Shown piece by piece: positions 39,885-48,212 of a DNA stretch of 64,000 bases. Source of the DNA: Bacillus sp. es.036 (GTDB lineage: Bacteria; Bacillota; Bacilli; Bacillales; Guptibacillaceae); the NCBI RefSeq assembly GCF_002563635.1, contig NZ_PDIZ01000001.1, positions 1,488,001 to 1,552,000 on the forward strand. The letters are read 5' to 3'. The position numbers and the translations under genes are program-made. Within the stretch, counting starts at the first letter, position 1; every line of letters begins with the position of its first letter. The notes below the pieces were generated by a model. That model was not told the DNA's origin. It made no database searches and was given only the letters and a program-made list of their open reading frames with translations.

Positions 39885-41855
39885 TTACGCCTCCTCTTCA
39901 ATAATGGAAATGTTTTCATTCTCGATGATATTTGTATCTTCATTTAATCCGAAGGCCACATTCGATTCAATCCATTGTCTACGCGGTTCGACTTTATCTC
40001 CCATAAGAACGGAAACGCGTCGTTCGGCACGAGCAATATCTTCAATCTTCACACGAATTAACGTGCGGCTTTCGGGATTCATCGTTGTTTCCCATAATTG
40101 ATCGGCGTTCATCTCACCAAGACCCTTATAGCGTTGAATCGTGTAGCCTTTCCCAACCTTTTTCATCGCTTTTTTCATACCTTCTTCATCCCATGCGTAC
40201 TCAACCACTTCTTTCTTTCCTTTTCCTTTACTAACTTTGTAAAGAGGTGGAAGCGCAAGAAAGACTTTTCCATGCTCCACAAGTTGTTTCATGTAGCGGT
40301 AGAAAAACGTTAATAGAAGCACCTGAATATGAGCGCCGTCAGTATCAGCATCGGTCATGATAATGACTTTGTCATAGTTTGCATCTTCAATATCAAAATC
40401 AGGACCAACTCCCGCTCCAATCGCATGAATAATGGTGTTAATCTCTTCGTTTTTAAAAATATCCTGCAACTTCGCTTTTTCTGTATTGATTACTTTTCCA
40501 CGTAGTGGAAGAATTGCCTGTGTTCGTCGATCGCGTCCTTGTTTTGCAGAACCACCAGCAGAATCACCCTCAACAAGGTACAGTTCATTTTTCTTCGGAT
40601 TCCGTGAAGTGGCGGGGGTAAGTTTACCGCTAAGAATGGTTTCTTTGCGTTTCCCTTTCTTACCCGATCGCGCATCTTCACGTGCTTTCCTTGCTGCTTC
40701 ACGTGCCTGGGCGGCTTTAATTGACTTTTTAATGAGCATCTCACTAATGGATGGATTCTCTTCTAGAAAATACGAAAATTGTCCGGAAACAATCGCATCA
40801 ATCGCTGACCGCGCTTCACTTGTCCCTAGTTTACTTTTCGTCTGACCTTCGAATTGAAGCAATTCTTCTGGAATACGGACAGAGACAATTGCTGTAAAGC
40901 CTTCTCGGATGTCATTTCCTTCAAGGTTCTTGTCCTTTTCTTTTAAAAGATTCACTTTCTTTGCGTAGTCATTGATCACACGTGTAATGGCCGTTTTCAT
41001 ACCTGACTCATGTGTCCCGCCATCTTTAGTTCGGACATTGTTTACAAAAGAAAGGACATTTTCTGAAAACCCGTCGTTGTATTGAAATGAAAAATCCAGT
41101 TCAATGCCGTTACTCTCTCCGGTAAACGTGACAACTGGATGAAGTGTTTCTTTATCTTCATTTAAATAGTCGATAAACGCTTCGATACCGGTTTCATAAT
41201 AGAAGACCTCTTTGCGGTCGTGACGCTTGTCATCTAGTTCAATTTTCAATCCCTTTAATAAAAACGCTGCTTCCCGCAGGCGTTCACTTAATGTATCGTA
41301 ATTATAATTTAATGTACTAAACATGATTGGATCCGGTTTAAAATGAATCGTCGTTCCCGTTTTGCGCGTTTTGCCGATATTTTCAAGGGTTGTTGCTGGT
41401 TTCCCGCCATTTTCAAAACGCTGTTTAAAGATAAAACCATCTCGATGAATCGTTACTTCTAACCATTCGGAAAGAGCATTAACGACCGAGGCCCCAACAC
41501 CGTGTAACCCACCGCTCGTTTTGTAGCCACCTTGTCCAAATTTACCACCTGCATGGAGGATGGTTAAAATGATTTCTGGAGTTGGTTTTCCTAGTTTATG
41601 CATACCAACAGGCATCCCACGACCATTGTCTTCGATGCTAACACTATTATCTTCATATAAGGTAACGTTGATTTCATCTCCATGGCCAGCAAGAGCTTCA
41701 TCAACTGAATTATCTACGATTTCATAAACAAGATGATGCAAGCCTCTTGAGTCAGTGCTCCCGATATACATTCCAGGGCGCTTTCTCACCGCTTCCAGTC
41801 CTTCTAGAACCTGGATTGAATCATCACTATATTCCTGCTTTTGTTTTGTTACCAT
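39885..41855 (-). CDS. parE: DNA topoisomerase IV subunit B
   Basis: 656 aa ATPase subunit. GHKL motifs are [26 protein letters not shown] and [15 protein letters not shown]. The TOPRIM part has [19 protein letters not shown] and [11 protein letters not shown]. First gene of parE-parC. The ribosome site upstream of the ATG is GAAAGGGGAAAA. Together with ParC it relaxes and unlinks DNA. Confidence 0.96.
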   Translation of the reverse strand: MVTKQKQEYSDDSIQVLEGLEAVRKRPGMYIGSTDSRGLHHLVYEIVDNSVDEALAGHGDEINVTLYEDNSVSIEDNGRGMPVGMHKLGKPTPEIILTILHAGGKFGQGGYKTSGGLHGVGASVVNALSEWLEVTIHRDGFIFKQRFENGGKPATTLENIGKTRKTGTTIHFKPDPIMFSTLNYNYDTLSERLREAAFLLKGLKIELDDKRHDRKEVFYYETGIEAFIDYLNEDKETLHPVVTFTGESNGIELDFSFQYNDGFSENVLSFVNNVRTKDGGTHESGMKTAITRVINDYAKKVNLLKEKDKNLEGNDIREGFTAIVSVRIPEELLQFEGQTKSKLGTSEARSAIDAIVSGQFSYFLEENPSISEMLIKKSIKAAQAREAARKAREDARSGKKGKRKETILSGKLTPATSRNPKKNELYLVEGDSAGGSAKQGRDRRTQAILPLRGKVINTEKAKLQDIFKNEEINTIIHAIGAGVGPDFDIEDANYDKVIIMTDADTDGAHIQVLLLTFFYRYMKQLVEHGKVFLALPPLYKVSKGKGKKEVVEYAWDEEGMKKAMKKVGKGYTIQRYKGLGEMNADQLWETTMNPESRTLIRVKIEDIARAERRVSVLMGDKVEPRRQWIESNVAFGLNEDTNIIENENISIIEEEA

Positions 41856-42157
41856 GTTTTTCCCCTTTCAACTTGCTGTATAGACTAGCCTACCATATGA
41901 GAACGGGTGTTTCTATCTTTTTTGTACCCAATCCGTTTTTTAAAGCATTGCCAGATCTGATTGTTTTTAATAGTCGGGTAGTCTTTTACAGCCTCTTACT
42001 GCGTTCGTTTCATTCATATGATCTCTGACTATCTTAACAAAAGGCAGGCACTCCCACCCATTTGTTAAGATAGAAACCCACTCATTCTTAACGTATTAAA
42101 AAATCCTGCACATTGGCAGGAGAGAAAAAAACATCGAACCGTATTGTACCTTAATGT
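41856..42157. other. 302-base gap upstream of parE
   Basis: Contains the parE promoter region on the minus strand and a hairpin CCTGC/GCAGG (42105-42120) with a T-run on the minus-strand exit side that probably terminates the 131-aa gene. A GAAC-like element near 41902 is too degenerate to call a LexA site. Confidence 0.45.
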
Positions 42158-42553
42158 TTATTCTTCATCAATTGTTTTCACGACATGCACGTTACCTTCT
42201 TCATAACCGAGTGTAACGATATGACCTTCTTCAACCGACTCCCAATCAGACTTATCGGCTAAATAAGGAGTTTTATTAACAATAAGATAATAATAAGGTT
42301 TTTCTACCGGCGCGTTTGTCGCCTCTACTGCATCTTCATTTGTTAATTCTTCATCATCTTCATTCATGTTCGTATCTGTTTTCTGGTCCACTTCTGCTGT
42401 TACTTGTGGTTTCTCATATCGAATTAGTTTTTCTTGAACCTCTCCAGTTTCATAAGCAAGGTTCTGATCTTGTCCATTTGCAAAGGCCGTGCTTATGGCA
42501 AGTACGAAACAAAGCAATAAAACAGACAGAATGGTTCCTCTTAGCATGTTCAT
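42158..42553 (-). CDS. hypothetical secreted protein (131 aa)
   Basis: ATG at 42553 (AAAGGAGC ahead). Cleavable signal peptide (MLRGTILSVLLLCFVLAISTAFA), an acidic Asp/Glu/Asn-rich middle (about 50-80), and a C-terminal domain KPYYYLIVNKTPYLADKSDWESVEEGHIVTLGYEEGNVHVVKTIDEE. Family not recognised. Single gene. Confidence 0.65.
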   Translation of the reverse strand: MNMLRGTILSVLLLCFVLAISTAFANGQDQNLAYETGEVQEKLIRYEKPQVTAEVDQKTDTNMNEDDEELTNEDAVEATNAPVEKPYYYLIVNKTPYLADKSDWESVEEGHIVTLGYEEGNVHVVKTIDEE

Positions 42554-42931
42554 ATAGAGGCTCCTTTCAACATACTTTCGCTCTAAGTTTACCATAAATT
42601 TTTTATAAAGTAGTACGTTTTCTAATATTCCACTGGATCGTTATGTTCTTAAGAAAGGAATTCAACTCATAAACGATTGGTAATTACTTACTCTATTCAA
42701 ACAAAGCAAACAGCATTCTCATAAATTCCCCGAACTGATTAAGTTAACTCTTTTTACTTTTTCGGTGTTAAATAAGCTGGAATTTACTAATTAAAACTTC
42801 TGTTACTTTGAAATATGATTGAATTAAGTTAACTTCGCTTAATTTAAGTTAACTAAAATAAAATATATGTTGACACAAATGACTTTTTCTTTTACGATTC
42901 TTTATAGTGATAATGAAAGCGAGGTTCAGTC
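42554..42931. other. 378-base divergent control region before bioY
   Basis: AT-rich. It holds three copies of AGTTAACT (42742-42749, 42827-42834, 42847-42854) and the bioY promoter. No ORF. Confidence 0.5.
42822..42898 (+). promoter_or_regulatory. bioY promoter and putative BirA operator
   Basis: Two AGTTAACT palindromes spaced 20 bases apart form the pattern GTTAAC-N14-GTTAAC, which resembles the Bacillus BirA (biotin repressor) operator halves. TTGACA (42870-42875), 17 bases and TACGAT (42893-42898) form the promoter just downstream. The operator is upstream of the -35 instead of overlapping it, which weakens the call. Confidence 0.45.
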
Positions 42932-43513
42932 ATGAGGAAGATGAAAACAATTGATTTAGTTTATGCAGGAATGTTTGCTGCATTAATGGCGGTAGGCGCA
43001 AATATTGCTCAATTTCTCGTAGTAGGCGGCGTACCCATTACTTTACAAACGTTCTTTGCGATTTTAGCAGGTTTATTATTAGGTAGTCGGCTTGGATCTA
43101 TTTCGATGATTGTCTACACGCTAGTTGGCCTTGCGGGTGCTCCGGTATTTGCTCAATTCACAGGTGGTCCCGGCGTTTTATTTAAACCAACATTTGGATT
43201 TATTCTATCTTATATTTTAGTAGCATATGTAGCAGGTAAAATTGTTGAATCAAAATCTAGACCCACTTTCATAACGTTTATGATTGCTAGTTTCACTGCA
43301 TTTATCTTGAATTATGTCCTTGGTACAAATTATATGTATTATGCGTATAAATTTTGGGCTGACGCTCCTGAAGGATTTACTTACGGTATGGCATGGTTAT
43401 GGATGCTGGCCCCGCTACCTAAAGATATCCTGTTATCCGTTGTAGCTGCCCTTATTTCACCTCGTATTTACGCTGCCGTTTCGAAAACATCCAAGCGTCC
43501 ACAGGTAGCTTAA
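42932..43513 (+). CDS. bioY: biotin transporter S component (ECF family)
   Basis: 193 aa, about six membrane segments. BioY signature: FLVVGGVPITLQTFFAILAGLLLGSRLGSISMIVYTLVGLAGAPVFAQFTGGPGVLFKPTFGFILSY, with the later KDILLSVVAALISPRI. It captures biotin; with the shared EcfA/EcfA'/EcfT module (not here) it imports it. GCGAGG precedes the ATG. Followed by a strong terminator. Candidate BirA sites upstream fit biotin control. Confidence 0.93.
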   Translation: MRKMKTIDLVYAGMFAALMAVGANIAQFLVVGGVPITLQTFFAILAGLLLGSRLGSISMIVYTLVGLAGAPVFAQFTGGPGVLFKPTFGFILSYILVAYVAGKIVESKSRPTFITFMIASFTAFILNYVLGTNYMYYAYKFWADAPEGFTYGMAWLWMLAPLPKDILLSVVAALISPRIYAAVSKTSKRPQVA

Positions 43514-43552
43514 CAAGTCATTCCTCTATTCCCAATAGATGAATATAAATGT

Positions 43553-43583
43553 ACCGCCGGTAATCTACCGGCGGCTTTTTTAT
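43553..43583. terminator. bidirectional terminator after bioY
   Basis: ACCGCCGGTA/TACCGGCGG stem followed by T6. Confidence 0.9.
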
Positions 43584-43590
43584 GGTTACC

Positions 43591-44766
43591 TTATTCATTA
43601 ACGGTTTGCTTTGACTTACCTGAATTTAAGAATAGTGATACGACAAACATCAATACAAGGAAAACAATGACAAGGCTGAATCCACCTTTTGCACCAAACG
43701 CTTCAGAAACAATACCGATGATATACCCCGCGATACCACCACCTATACCAGAAGCCACATAAATCAATCCTAGTGCTGTACCTGGATTTTTTGAAATAGT
43801 TGTTCCAAAAGCGGTTGCGGTTGGGAATAATGTTGAGAAAAACAGTCCCGCTCCTGCAAACAAGTACGGAACTTGATTTGCAAAAAAGAAGCTAATAGCA
43901 ACGATGATCACTGAACCTAATGAGAATGAAATCATAATTAAGCGTTCGTTGATTTTGTTGGCAAGATAAGCGACACTTAGTCGGCCAATCATAAAGAAAA
44001 CCGAAAATAGCGAAAGAATGGTAGCAACCATATCCGATTTTGCTTCATTTGAAATCCCTCCAAGTTCAAGAGATTTTAAATAGGGTGGAAAGAAGTTTGT
44101 GAATGAAACTTCAGCAGACACTTCGAAAATCAAGAAGAACATTAAAAAGATCATCTGCGCATCTTTTAACATAGGAATAAATGCTTTCAAATTGATTTTT
44201 TCCGCTTTTCCATCTGGGAATTTAACAGACGTTACATAGAAAATCACAAGTATGTTTAGAATAGCAATCGCAAGATAGAAATAGCGCCATGAAGCAAACT
44301 GGAACATGTAGTTTAGAATTTGAGGGAAAATGATCATACCAAGCCCATAAATACCCATTGCCAAATTAAACATTTGGTTTTGCTTCTCCGGATAAGCAGC
44401 GGGTACAATCGCGTTAGACGCAACGCCCAGCGCACCCAAACCAAATCCGATTAACATATAAAAACCTAGAAAGAAAGTGATGTTTGGCGCAAAGCCTGTC
44501 CCCGCAAAACCGAGTCCCATCACAATTGTGGCGAAGATCACCATTATTCTTAATCCTTTTTTGTCGGTTAAATAACCAAAGATTAAACTAGCGAGCGTAA
44601 ATCCAAGTTGAAAAATTAAAACAACGAGTCCAAATTGACTCATATCGAGACCGATATCTGTTTCAACTTTATCGAGCACAATTCCCTTTGTATTTGTTAC
44701 CCCACCTGACACGAACTGGGTAAACAACAAAATAATTAATGCATGAATACTTTTTCCTTTTGACAT
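43591..44766 (-). CDS. MFS transporter
   Basis: 391 aa, 12 predicted membrane segments, from the ATG at 44766 (GGAGG 8 bases ahead); the upstream TTG at 44781 overlaps the ribosome site. The MFS loop 2-3 motif is GYLTDKKGLRIMV. The N-terminus (GGVTNTKGIVLDKVETDIGLDMSQFGLVVLIFQLGFTLASLIFGYL) is like sugar or FucP-type carriers. Substrate unknown. Single gene. Confidence 0.8.
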   Translation of the reverse strand: MSKGKSIHALIILLFTQFVSGGVTNTKGIVLDKVETDIGLDMSQFGLVVLIFQLGFTLASLIFGYLTDKKGLRIMVIFATIVMGLGFAGTGFAPNITFFLGFYMLIGFGLGALGVASNAIVPAAYPEKQNQMFNLAMGIYGLGMIIFPQILNYMFQFASWRYFYLAIAILNILVIFYVTSVKFPDGKAEKINLKAFIPMLKDAQMIFLMFFLIFEVSAEVSFTNFFPPYLKSLELGGISNEAKSDMVATILSLFSVFFMIGRLSVAYLANKINERLIMISFSLGSVIIVAISFFFANQVPYLFAGAGLFFSTLFPTATAFGTTISKNPGTALGLIYVASGIGGGIAGYIIGIVSEAFGAKGGFSLVIVFLVLMFVVSLFLNSGKSKQTVNE

Positions 44767-44893
44767 TGCCTGAACCTCCAAAAATTAATCTATGACAGGG
44801 GTTTCCACGGGTATTCTGACTTAAAACTTGCAAATATTTTCCGACTTTTTTAGGTGAGCGTTTCCATCACCGCCATAAATGAGATAGCAAGCC

Positions 44894-44931
44894 ATAAAAA
44901 AAGTTGTAGAGGAAATTCCTCTACAACTTAC
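44894..44931 (-). terminator. terminator after Ca/Na exchanger gene
   Basis: AAGTTGTAGAGG/CCTCTACAACTT; the minus-strand exit is a T7 run. It overlaps the stop codon of the gene at 44928. Confidence 0.88.
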
Positions 44932-45917
44932 TTCATTGTATACACGGTGAATGTAGCGATAAAATAGATCACTACGATTAAGATCGATGGCAACATGTAA
45001 AAAAGGGTACTCCGTTTGTTCTTTCTTGTAATGCTATACAAAATAACGAGCACAACCACAATAGAAGAAACGGTTGTTATCACATTTGATGGACTCGCAT
45101 GCTGAAAAATATTCGTTTTAATGTAGATCGCATCCGTAAAGGAAAGTAGCATAATGTTAAATGCGTTACTTCCGAGAAGTGAACTTACCCCCATGCTATA
45201 GTTTCGTAGTTTCAACGCAGTCGCAACACTTACTGCATCAGGTAAAGAGGTACTTGCCCCAACAAGGAAAGACCCTACAAAAGATGCACCAAGCCCCGTG
45301 CTTTCTGCAATTCGATCGGCTGTCAATGTAAGAACTGTTCCTACGATCATGATGCCAAGAGCAGAAAGAATGAACATCGTAAGAACTCTTCGGTAAGAAA
45401 ATTCTCCGTATTTTTCGTTTTTTCGGCTTTTTCTTTTTACTTTTTCTTCTGTTTGTTTATTTATCCATTTCACACCAACAAAATATACAAGCACTAAGAT
45501 AACTGAGCTATATCCGATATGAAAAATACTTGCTGGAAGTGTGAGCGATAATCCAGCAACCACTATAAGCGTCATCACAATCACAAGATAAATATATAGT
45601 TTACTTCCTAGATCAGTTTGTCCCATAATCTGTTCACGACGATAAACCATGTCGAGGACAGCTAGAGCCAATAGGTTAAATAAGTTGCTCCCAAGTAAAT
45701 TACCAATAGCTAGATCTGGACTATCAATGGCAATTGCGGTTACACTCGAGGTTAATTCAGGCAGAGAGATTGCAGCACCAATAATTATTCCCATAAAAGC
45801 AGAAGATGTTTTCGTTTTTTCACTAATGGCGTCGCCGTACATAGCGAGGCGTGTTGCAACAAAATACGTTGCAATAGCGGCTAAGATAAATAGTAGAATG
45901 GTTAGATATATATTCAT
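44928..45917 (-). CDS. sodium/calcium exchanger family (CaCA) protein
   Basis: 329 aa from the ATG at 45917 (AAGGAG ahead). Ten or so membrane segments with the two inverted alpha-repeats: GAAISLPELTSSVTAI...GNLLGSNLFNLLAL and GASTSLPDAVSVATAL...SSLLGSNAFNIMLLS. A basic cytosolic loop (EEKVKRKSRKNEKYG) separates the halves, which is the canonical layout for cation/Ca antiporters. Cation specificity is not readable. Confidence 0.88.
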   Translation of the reverse strand: MNIYLTILLFILAAIATYFVATRLAMYGDAISEKTKTSSAFMGIIIGAAISLPELTSSVTAIAIDSPDLAIGNLLGSNLFNLLALAVLDMVYRREQIMGQTDLGSKLYIYLVIVMTLIVVAGLSLTLPASIFHIGYSSVILVLVYFVGVKWINKQTEEKVKRKSRKNEKYGEFSYRRVLTMFILSALGIMIVGTVLTLTADRIAESTGLGASFVGSFLVGASTSLPDAVSVATALKLRNYSMGVSSLLGSNAFNIMLLSFTDAIYIKTNIFQHASPSNVITTVSSIVVVLVILYSITRKNKRSTLFYMLPSILIVVIYFIATFTVYTMK

Positions 45918-46381
45918 TGACGTTCTCCTTCGAAAGTTCGTTATCACCTTCACCATTACCTTCGCTTCACAAAACTAAACTACTACTTTAAGAATGTATT
46001 AAAAATGTAATGGTTCAAAATTGTTGATTATTGATCATTAAGCAGCAAGAATTAAGATGTAAAACTCGATCTCCACCTTAGTTAAATCATTCATTTGCAG
46101 CCATTCTCTCCTTCATTCATATAAAAAAAACCCACTCAAATGATAAGTAGTTCAGTTTTGGAGTGCAAAAAGTGTAATTGCCTATCGATTTGAAGGTCGA
46201 TTTGATACTCTTTTTTCGTAGCTGTAACTTCAGGTGTCGAAACAAGTGTATTTAGCTACCAAAACGGGCTAGAATTCTAATAACGAAAAAGAACACAAAA
46301 ATAAAACAGAAGCCTAAACTTCCAGATAGTTACCCTTCAAGTATATAAAAACCCTCTGAAAACATTCAGAGGGTTAAACAA
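45918..46381. other. 464-base gap
   Basis: AT-rich, no ORF with a ribosome site. At its left end of the next gene lies a hairpin AACCCTCTGAA/TTCAGAGGGTT (46350-46375) that terminates the POT gene on the minus strand. Nothing else recognised. Confidence 0.5.
46343..46376 (-). terminator. terminator after POT transporter
   Basis: AACCCTCTGAA/TTCAGAGGGTT stem, minus-strand exit TTTTTATA. Confidence 0.88.
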
Positions 46382-47875
46382 TTATTTTACACCTTTCATC
46401 AATACCTGAATCTTAGGTGAAAGCAGGAATAGAGCAATACTCAATACGATTGCCATACCACCGATTGCCCCGAAGTACAGCGTTTCTGTTTCTGGTGTAT
46501 AGAAACGAACAAGTTGTGCATTCAACGCCTGTGCGGCAGCTGAAGCTAAGAACCAAAGACTCATCGTTTGAGCAGAGAAAGCTTTTGGAGCTAATTTGGT
46601 TGTGGCCGAAAGACCTACAGGTGATAAGCATAGTTCACCAAGTACAACAATCAAATAGCTAAGCACAAGCCATAATGGACTTACTAGTGAATCTTCTCCA
46701 CCGAAGTATGCAGGGAGTAGTATCACTAAGAATGATAAACCAGCAAACAATAGACCGAACGAAAACTTCTTCGGGATCGATGGCTGACGATGACCAAGTT
46801 TCATCCACATCCAAGCAAACACTGGGGCTAATAGAATGATAAATAACGGGTTTAACGATTGGAACCAAGCTGGAGATATACTGATTCCCATGAATTCCAG
46901 TTCAGTTCGCTTATCTGCGTAAACTGCAAGGATGGTTGAACCCTGTTCTTGAATTGCCCAGAACATAACCGCTGCAATAAATAATGGAATATAAGCGATG
47001 ACTCTGGAACGTTCCGTTTGTGTTGTTTTAGGACTATAATACATTACGGTAAAGTATATGGTTGGAACAACAATCCCGAAGATACCTACTAAATTAATAA
47101 ATACGTTTAATGTGAATAAGCCTGCAGGAATTGTAATACCTAAAATGATAGTAAGACCAACAACAACTAACCCTGCAATTAATCCATATTTCTTCTTCTC
47201 AGCTGGTCCAAGCGGGTTTGGTACATAAGTACCAGCAAGCCCAAGATTCTTTTTCTTTGTGATCAGGAATACAACAAGACCTATGAACATACCGACGGCC
47301 GCAACCGCAAATCCCCAATGGAATCCTTTTGTTTCCATAAGTTTACCCACGATTAGTGGAGCTATGAATGCACCAAGGTTGATACCCATATAGAAAATAC
47401 TGAAAGCTGCATCGCGACGCGTGTCACTTTCGCTGTACATTTCACCGACAACAGTGGAAACATTCGGTTTTAATAATCCTGTTCCGACAACGATCAATAC
47501 CATGGAAACAAAGAACATCGCTAAACTTCCTGGAAATGATAAAGCAATATGACCAAACATGATGAATATTCCACCGTAGAAGACGGCTTTAGACGTTCCG
47601 AATATTCTATCTGCCAACCAGCCTCCGATTACTCCGGACATATATACAAGTGAGCCATAAATCGACATGATGGCTAAAGCTGTGTTTTGCTCTAGACCCA
47701 GACCGCCTTTTGAAACCTCATAGTACATGTAGAATACGAGAATGGCGCGCATTCCATAATAGGAAAAGCGCTCCCAAAATTCCGTAAAGAATAAAGTGAA
47801 TAATCCCTTCGGATGTCCAAAGAACCCTTTTTGAGGCACGCTATCCACAATTTTCTGTTTATTCATTGATGACAT
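46382..47875 (-). CDS. POT/PTR family di-/tripeptide transporter
   Basis: 497 aa, 14 predicted membrane segments as in bacterial POT proteins. The proton-coupling motif ExxERFxYYG is present at the start (FTEFWERFSYYGMRAILVFY), with GGWLADRIFG and GTGLLKPNVSTVVGEMY. It takes up di- and tripeptides with protons. Ribosome site GGGAGGTAGTAAC. Single gene with its own terminator; DtpT-like. Confidence 0.92.
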   Translation of the reverse strand: MSSMNKQKIVDSVPQKGFFGHPKGLFTLFFTEFWERFSYYGMRAILVFYMYYEVSKGGLGLEQNTALAIMSIYGSLVYMSGVIGGWLADRIFGTSKAVFYGGIFIMFGHIALSFPGSLAMFFVSMVLIVVGTGLLKPNVSTVVGEMYSESDTRRDAAFSIFYMGINLGAFIAPLIVGKLMETKGFHWGFAVAAVGMFIGLVVFLITKKKNLGLAGTYVPNPLGPAEKKKYGLIAGLVVVGLTIILGITIPAGLFTLNVFINLVGIFGIVVPTIYFTVMYYSPKTTQTERSRVIAYIPLFIAAVMFWAIQEQGSTILAVYADKRTELEFMGISISPAWFQSLNPLFIILLAPVFAWMWMKLGHRQPSIPKKFSFGLLFAGLSFLVILLPAYFGGEDSLVSPLWLVLSYLIVVLGELCLSPVGLSATTKLAPKAFSAQTMSLWFLASAAAQALNAQLVRFYTPETETLYFGAIGGMAIVLSIALFLLSPKIQVLMKGVK

Positions 47876-48212
47876 GTTACTACCTCCCTTATTCCTTTAC
47901 TATAATATTTTAATATTTTAATAAAGTCAAAAAGAGTTTATAAATCGTCAATATAACTACTATTCGGTCTTATATTTCAAATATTTAATTATTTTAAAAT
48001 AATTAAAAAGTTACAGGGGTGTTAAATATGAACATAATAAAATAGCATGCCGTCCAATTTGAACGGCATGCTTATCAATATCCTTGTTCTTTCTCAAAAA
48101 ATGAGCAGAATTACATTCAAATAACTCTATAAATCATAGTCATCAAATATTCTCTTTGTTTTATTGGACGATTACTACTTTTCCAGCAGGTCTTAAAACA
48201 ACTTTTACATTA
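47876..48212. other. 337-base gap
   Basis: The left part holds the POT promoter (minus strand). The hairpin GCATGCCGT/ACGGCATGC (48045-48071) with a TATTTTATT exit on the minus strand probably ends the helicase transcript. A short open stretch on the minus strand ending at 48161 is not called. Confidence 0.5.
48036..48074 (-). terminator. terminator after nuclease-helicase gene
   Basis: GCATGCCGT (48045-48053) with ACGGCATGC (48063-48071), T/A-rich on the minus-strand exit. Confidence 0.65.

Noticed and set aside
41900-41914. GAAC-N4-GTTT element upstream of parE as a LexA box
   Set aside because: Only a partial half-site match and no known SOS control of parE.
48161-48212. Minus-strand open stretch ending VKVVLRPAGKVVIVQ after the helicase stop
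   Set aside because: Protein-like for 15-20 residues but no start or ribosome site; probably chance in AT-rich sequence.
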